64,000 nt of DNA, taken from Kurthia senegalensis (GTDB lineage Bacteria; Bacillota; Bacilli; Bacillales_A; Planococcaceae). Below the pieces are notes generated by a model, which had not been told where the DNA came from, made no database searches, and worked only from the letters and a program-made list of their open reading frames with translations. The position numbers were made by a program, and so were the translations under genes. The stretch covers positions 303,688 to 367,687 of the forward strand of contig NZ_HE611065.1 in the NCBI RefSeq assembly GCF_000285595.1, in the 5' to 3' direction. This document shows, piece by piece, positions 61,830 to 64,000 of the stretch (position 1 is its first letter; each line of letters opens with the position of its first letter).

Positions 61830-64000
61830 CTAACCGAACATCTCAAACAAATCTGTTTCCGTTAAAAAGACGTCGCGTTGCTTAGAACCACGCGCTTCAG
61901 AAATGTATCCCATCTCTTCTAATGTATCCATTAAACGGGCTGCTCGGTTGTACCCAATGCTAAAGTGACGTTGCAATTGTGATGTCGAAGCGCCATCGCT
62001 CTCTACGATATGACGGCATACCGCTTCAAATAATTCATCTTGCTTTTCATTCAAATCAGCTTTCTTTACGAGTTCCTCTGGCGCAAATAAATAATTAGGT
62101 GCGCCGAGTGATCGAACGTAATCTGTCACATCTTCAATTTCTTCATCCGTCACAAAAGTACCTTGAAGTCTTACCGGGTTATTAGAGCCATTCGCTAAAT
62201 AAAGCATGTCTCCTTTTCCGAGTAATCTTTCTGCACCTTGTGTATCTAAAATCGTACGTGAATCAATATTAGATGCAACCGCAAATGCGATTCGAGTTGG
62301 AATGTTTGATTTAATTAATCCGGTAATGACGTCAACAGAAGGACGTTGTGTCGCAACGACTAAATGAATTCCACAGGCACGCGCTTTTTGTGTAATACGA
62401 CAAATTGCGTCTTCTACATCTTGTGGTGCTTGCATCATTAAGTCTGCCAGTTCATCAATCACGATGACTAAATACGGCATCTTTTGAGCAAACGCACGTT
62501 TATGTTCCATCATTTCATTGTAGCGAGAAATGTGACGAACACGAAGTTCATGGAATAGTGTATAACGACGTTCCATTTCTTCAACTGCCCATTTAAGTGC
62601 AGCCGTTGCTGCTTTCACATCCGTTATAACTGGACTGACTAAATGAGGAATATCTTCATAAACGGCTAACTCAACCATCTTCGGATCAATTAACATTAAT
62701 TTTACATCTTGTGGGCTCGTTTTCAACAATAAGCTAATGAGAATCGAGTTAATACAGACTGATTTCCCACTACCTGTCGAACCGGCAATCAATCCATGAG
62801 GCATTTTAGCTAAGTCAAAAGTTACAGCATCTCCTGTTAACCCTAACCCAAGCGCTACTTCTAGTGGCGACTCCGCTTCTTTATAATGCTCTGTTTCTGT
62901 AATTTCAGATAGTCGCACAGGTCGCGTCTTTTCATTTGGAATTTCAATACCGATTAAACTTTTCCCTGGAATCGGTGCTTCAATTCGAATGTCACGCGCT
63001 GCCAACTCTAATTTAAGATTATCTGATAAGTTCGTAATTTTGTTTAATTTAACACCATGTCCGACTTTCAATTGAAACTGTGTAACAGTCGGGCCTTGTG
63101 TAACACCTTCAATTTCCGCTTCTATTTGAAAATCATTCAATGCTCTTACGAGTCTTTCTGCTTGCGCATCCATCCATTCGAAATCTTCACGCTGCGCTAC
63201 TGGCGGTTCTAAATAGCTAAGGGCATGTTCTACATTCGGTTCAATACGGCGTTCTGGTTCACTGTTAAAAACAAGATCTAATGCCTCCTGGGATGGTGCT
63301 TGTCCTTTTAAATTATTTATATCTTCTACTACTTCAGGACGTTCTTCTAATGCGATAGCTGTCGTTTGATTAATAACAGCTTGCTGTTCCGTCATCTCAT
63401 GTTCTACCGCCGTTTGTACAACTTCATGAAATGCCTCCCCTTCTGAAGCTGACTCTACTTCAACGACACTTTCTTCTTCGTAAAACGGTTGTGTAAATTC
63501 TGCCTCATAAAGGACTTCTTCATGTTGCTCTAATACGGCATGCGGTTGTTCTTCTACAAGTTCTACACGGTCAACAATGTCAATCGCATCCTCTTGTTGA
63601 GCTTCAGGCGTAATAAAAGAAGATACTTCATCTGTTACGCTTTTGGGGGAATGCACCTGTTCAGCTTGACTTGTAGACGGCTTACGATAAGAGTTAACCG
63701 TTATAACAGGACGCATTGGAGAAGTTGGGAATAACTTCGTTAACGCTTCTGCATTTTTTTGCTGTTGTAATTTTTTCTTTTCAGAAGGCAATAGTTCCAC
63801 ATTAAAAGGACGTACTTTTTCTTTCAATATGCTATTTGCCAACACACGGAATTCTGCTTCTTCTTTCGATAAACCTTGTGCCATAAACCCTTCAATAGTC
63901 GTCGGCTCTTTAATAGAAACCGTTTCATCAGAAGTTATCACTTCTTCGATTGGTGTTACTTCTTCAACTTCTTCGACGTCGACTTGTTCTGTCGCTTCCA
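61830..64000 (-). CDS. sftA: FtsK/SpoIIIE-family DNA translocase, probably SftA (runs off right edge)
   Basis: A DNA pump that clears chromosomes from the closing septum. The window holds about 720 C-terminal residues; the frame is open to position 64000. The long acidic, glutamate-rich N-terminal region shows no membrane segment, which fits soluble SftA rather than SpoIIIE. The motor has Walker A GSTGSGKSVCINS, Walker B LVIVIDELADLMMQ, and ATQRPSVDVITG. The C-terminal gamma winged helix (SQLQRHFSIGYNRAARLMDTLE) reads polar SRS/KOPS sites. In B. subtilis sftA (ytpS/ytpT) also lies next to murC. Confidence 0.92.
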   Translation of the reverse strand, partial: EATEQVDVEEVEEVTPIEEVITSDETVSIKEPTTIEGFMAQGLSKEEAEFRVLANSILKEKVRPFNVELLPSEKKKLQQQKNAEALTKLFPTSPMRPVITVNSYRKPSTSQAEQVHSPKSVTDEVSSFITPEAQQEDAIDIVDRVELVEEQPHAVLEQHEEVLYEAEFTQPFYEEESVVEVESASEGEAFHEVVQTAVEHEMTEQQAVINQTTAIALEERPEVVEDINNLKGQAPSQEALDLVFNSEPERRIEPNVEHALSYLEPPVAQREDFEWMDAQAERLVRALNDFQIEAEIEGVTQGPTVTQFQLKVGHGVKLNKITNLSDNLKLELAARDIRIEAPIPGKSLIGIEIPNEKTRPVRLSEITETEHYKEAESPLEVALGLGLTGDAVTFDLAKMPHGLIAGSTGSGKSVCINSILISLLLKTSPQDVKLMLIDPKMVELAVYEDIPHLVSPVITDVKAATAALKWAVEEMERRYTLFHELRVRHISRYNEMMEHKRAFAQKMPYLVIVIDELADLMMQAPQDVEDAICRITQKARACGIHLVVATQRPSVDVITGLIKSNIPTRIAFAVASNIDSRTILDTQGAERLLGKGDMLYLANGSNNPVRLQGTFVTDEEIEDVTDYVRSLGAPNYLFAPEELVKKADLNEKQDELFEAVCRHIVESDGASTSQLQRHFSIGYNRAARLMDTLEEMGYISEARGSKQRDVFLTETDLFEMFG

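Overview
The window is a low-GC Firmicutes core chromosome segment. Gene content and order follow the thrS-dnaI ... polA-phoPR-citZ-icd-pyk-pfkA-accDA-dnaE ... thiI-ezrA-rpsD-tyrS-acuABC-ccpA-aroA-murC-sftA block known from Bacillus subtilis. Genes normally inserted there in spore formers (as I recall them: ytaF, ytrH/ytrI, ytfJ/gerW) are not seen. That, with a FadR-type regulator in front of accDA, points to a Planococcaceae/Caryophanaceae relative, possibly a non-sporing genus such as Kurthia. The genus call is tentative. No phage, IS element, CRISPR array, tRNA or rRNA was found.

Region 1-26.7 kb is almost wholly on the minus strand: thrS with its T-box leader, the helicase-loading pair dnaB-dnaI with nrdR, gapB, the DNA repair/CoA cluster polA-mutM-coaE, the phosphate two-component system phoPR, a MaoC-like hotdog protein, citZ-icd, pfkA-pyk, a fadR-like regulator with accDA, dnaE, nrnA and ytoI. 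Region 27-41.8 kb is mixed: an M24B peptidase, alanine dehydrogenase, a universal stress protein, ytxK-tpx, an RDD protein with sppA, rarD, an acyl-CoA synthetase, iscS-thiI (thio-modification of tRNA), ezrA, hisJ and a free-methionine-sulfoxide reductase. Region 41.9-49 kb has rpsD with a long leader, a Yip1-family membrane protein, a rhodanese, a four-gene polar amino-acid ABC transporter and tyrS with a T-box. Region 49-64 kb has a class A penicillin-binding protein, acuABC, ccpA, aroA, a large FtsA-like protein with a repeated C-terminus, ytxG-ytxH, murC with a structured leader, and the 3' part of sftA.

Functionally this is central metabolism (glycolysis/gluconeogenesis, TCA entry, fatty-acid initiation, acetate activation and its control by AcuABC, carbon catabolite control by CcpA), DNA replication and repair, and cell envelope/division (PBP, EzrA, MurC, SftA).

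Six genes are broken by one-base changes, nearly all in short A/T runs: coaE, icd, ytoI, an M24B peptidase, ytxK and sppA (three changes in about 70 bases). In every case adding or removing one base restores the expected family sequence, and two of the genes (coaE, icd) are essential or central. Homopolymer error in the sequence is the most likely cause. The most interesting non-coding items are a hairpin between a strong Shine-Dalgarno and the GTG start of the penicillin-binding protein, a highly structured murC leader, and a perfect FadR-type operator before the regulator-accDA operon.
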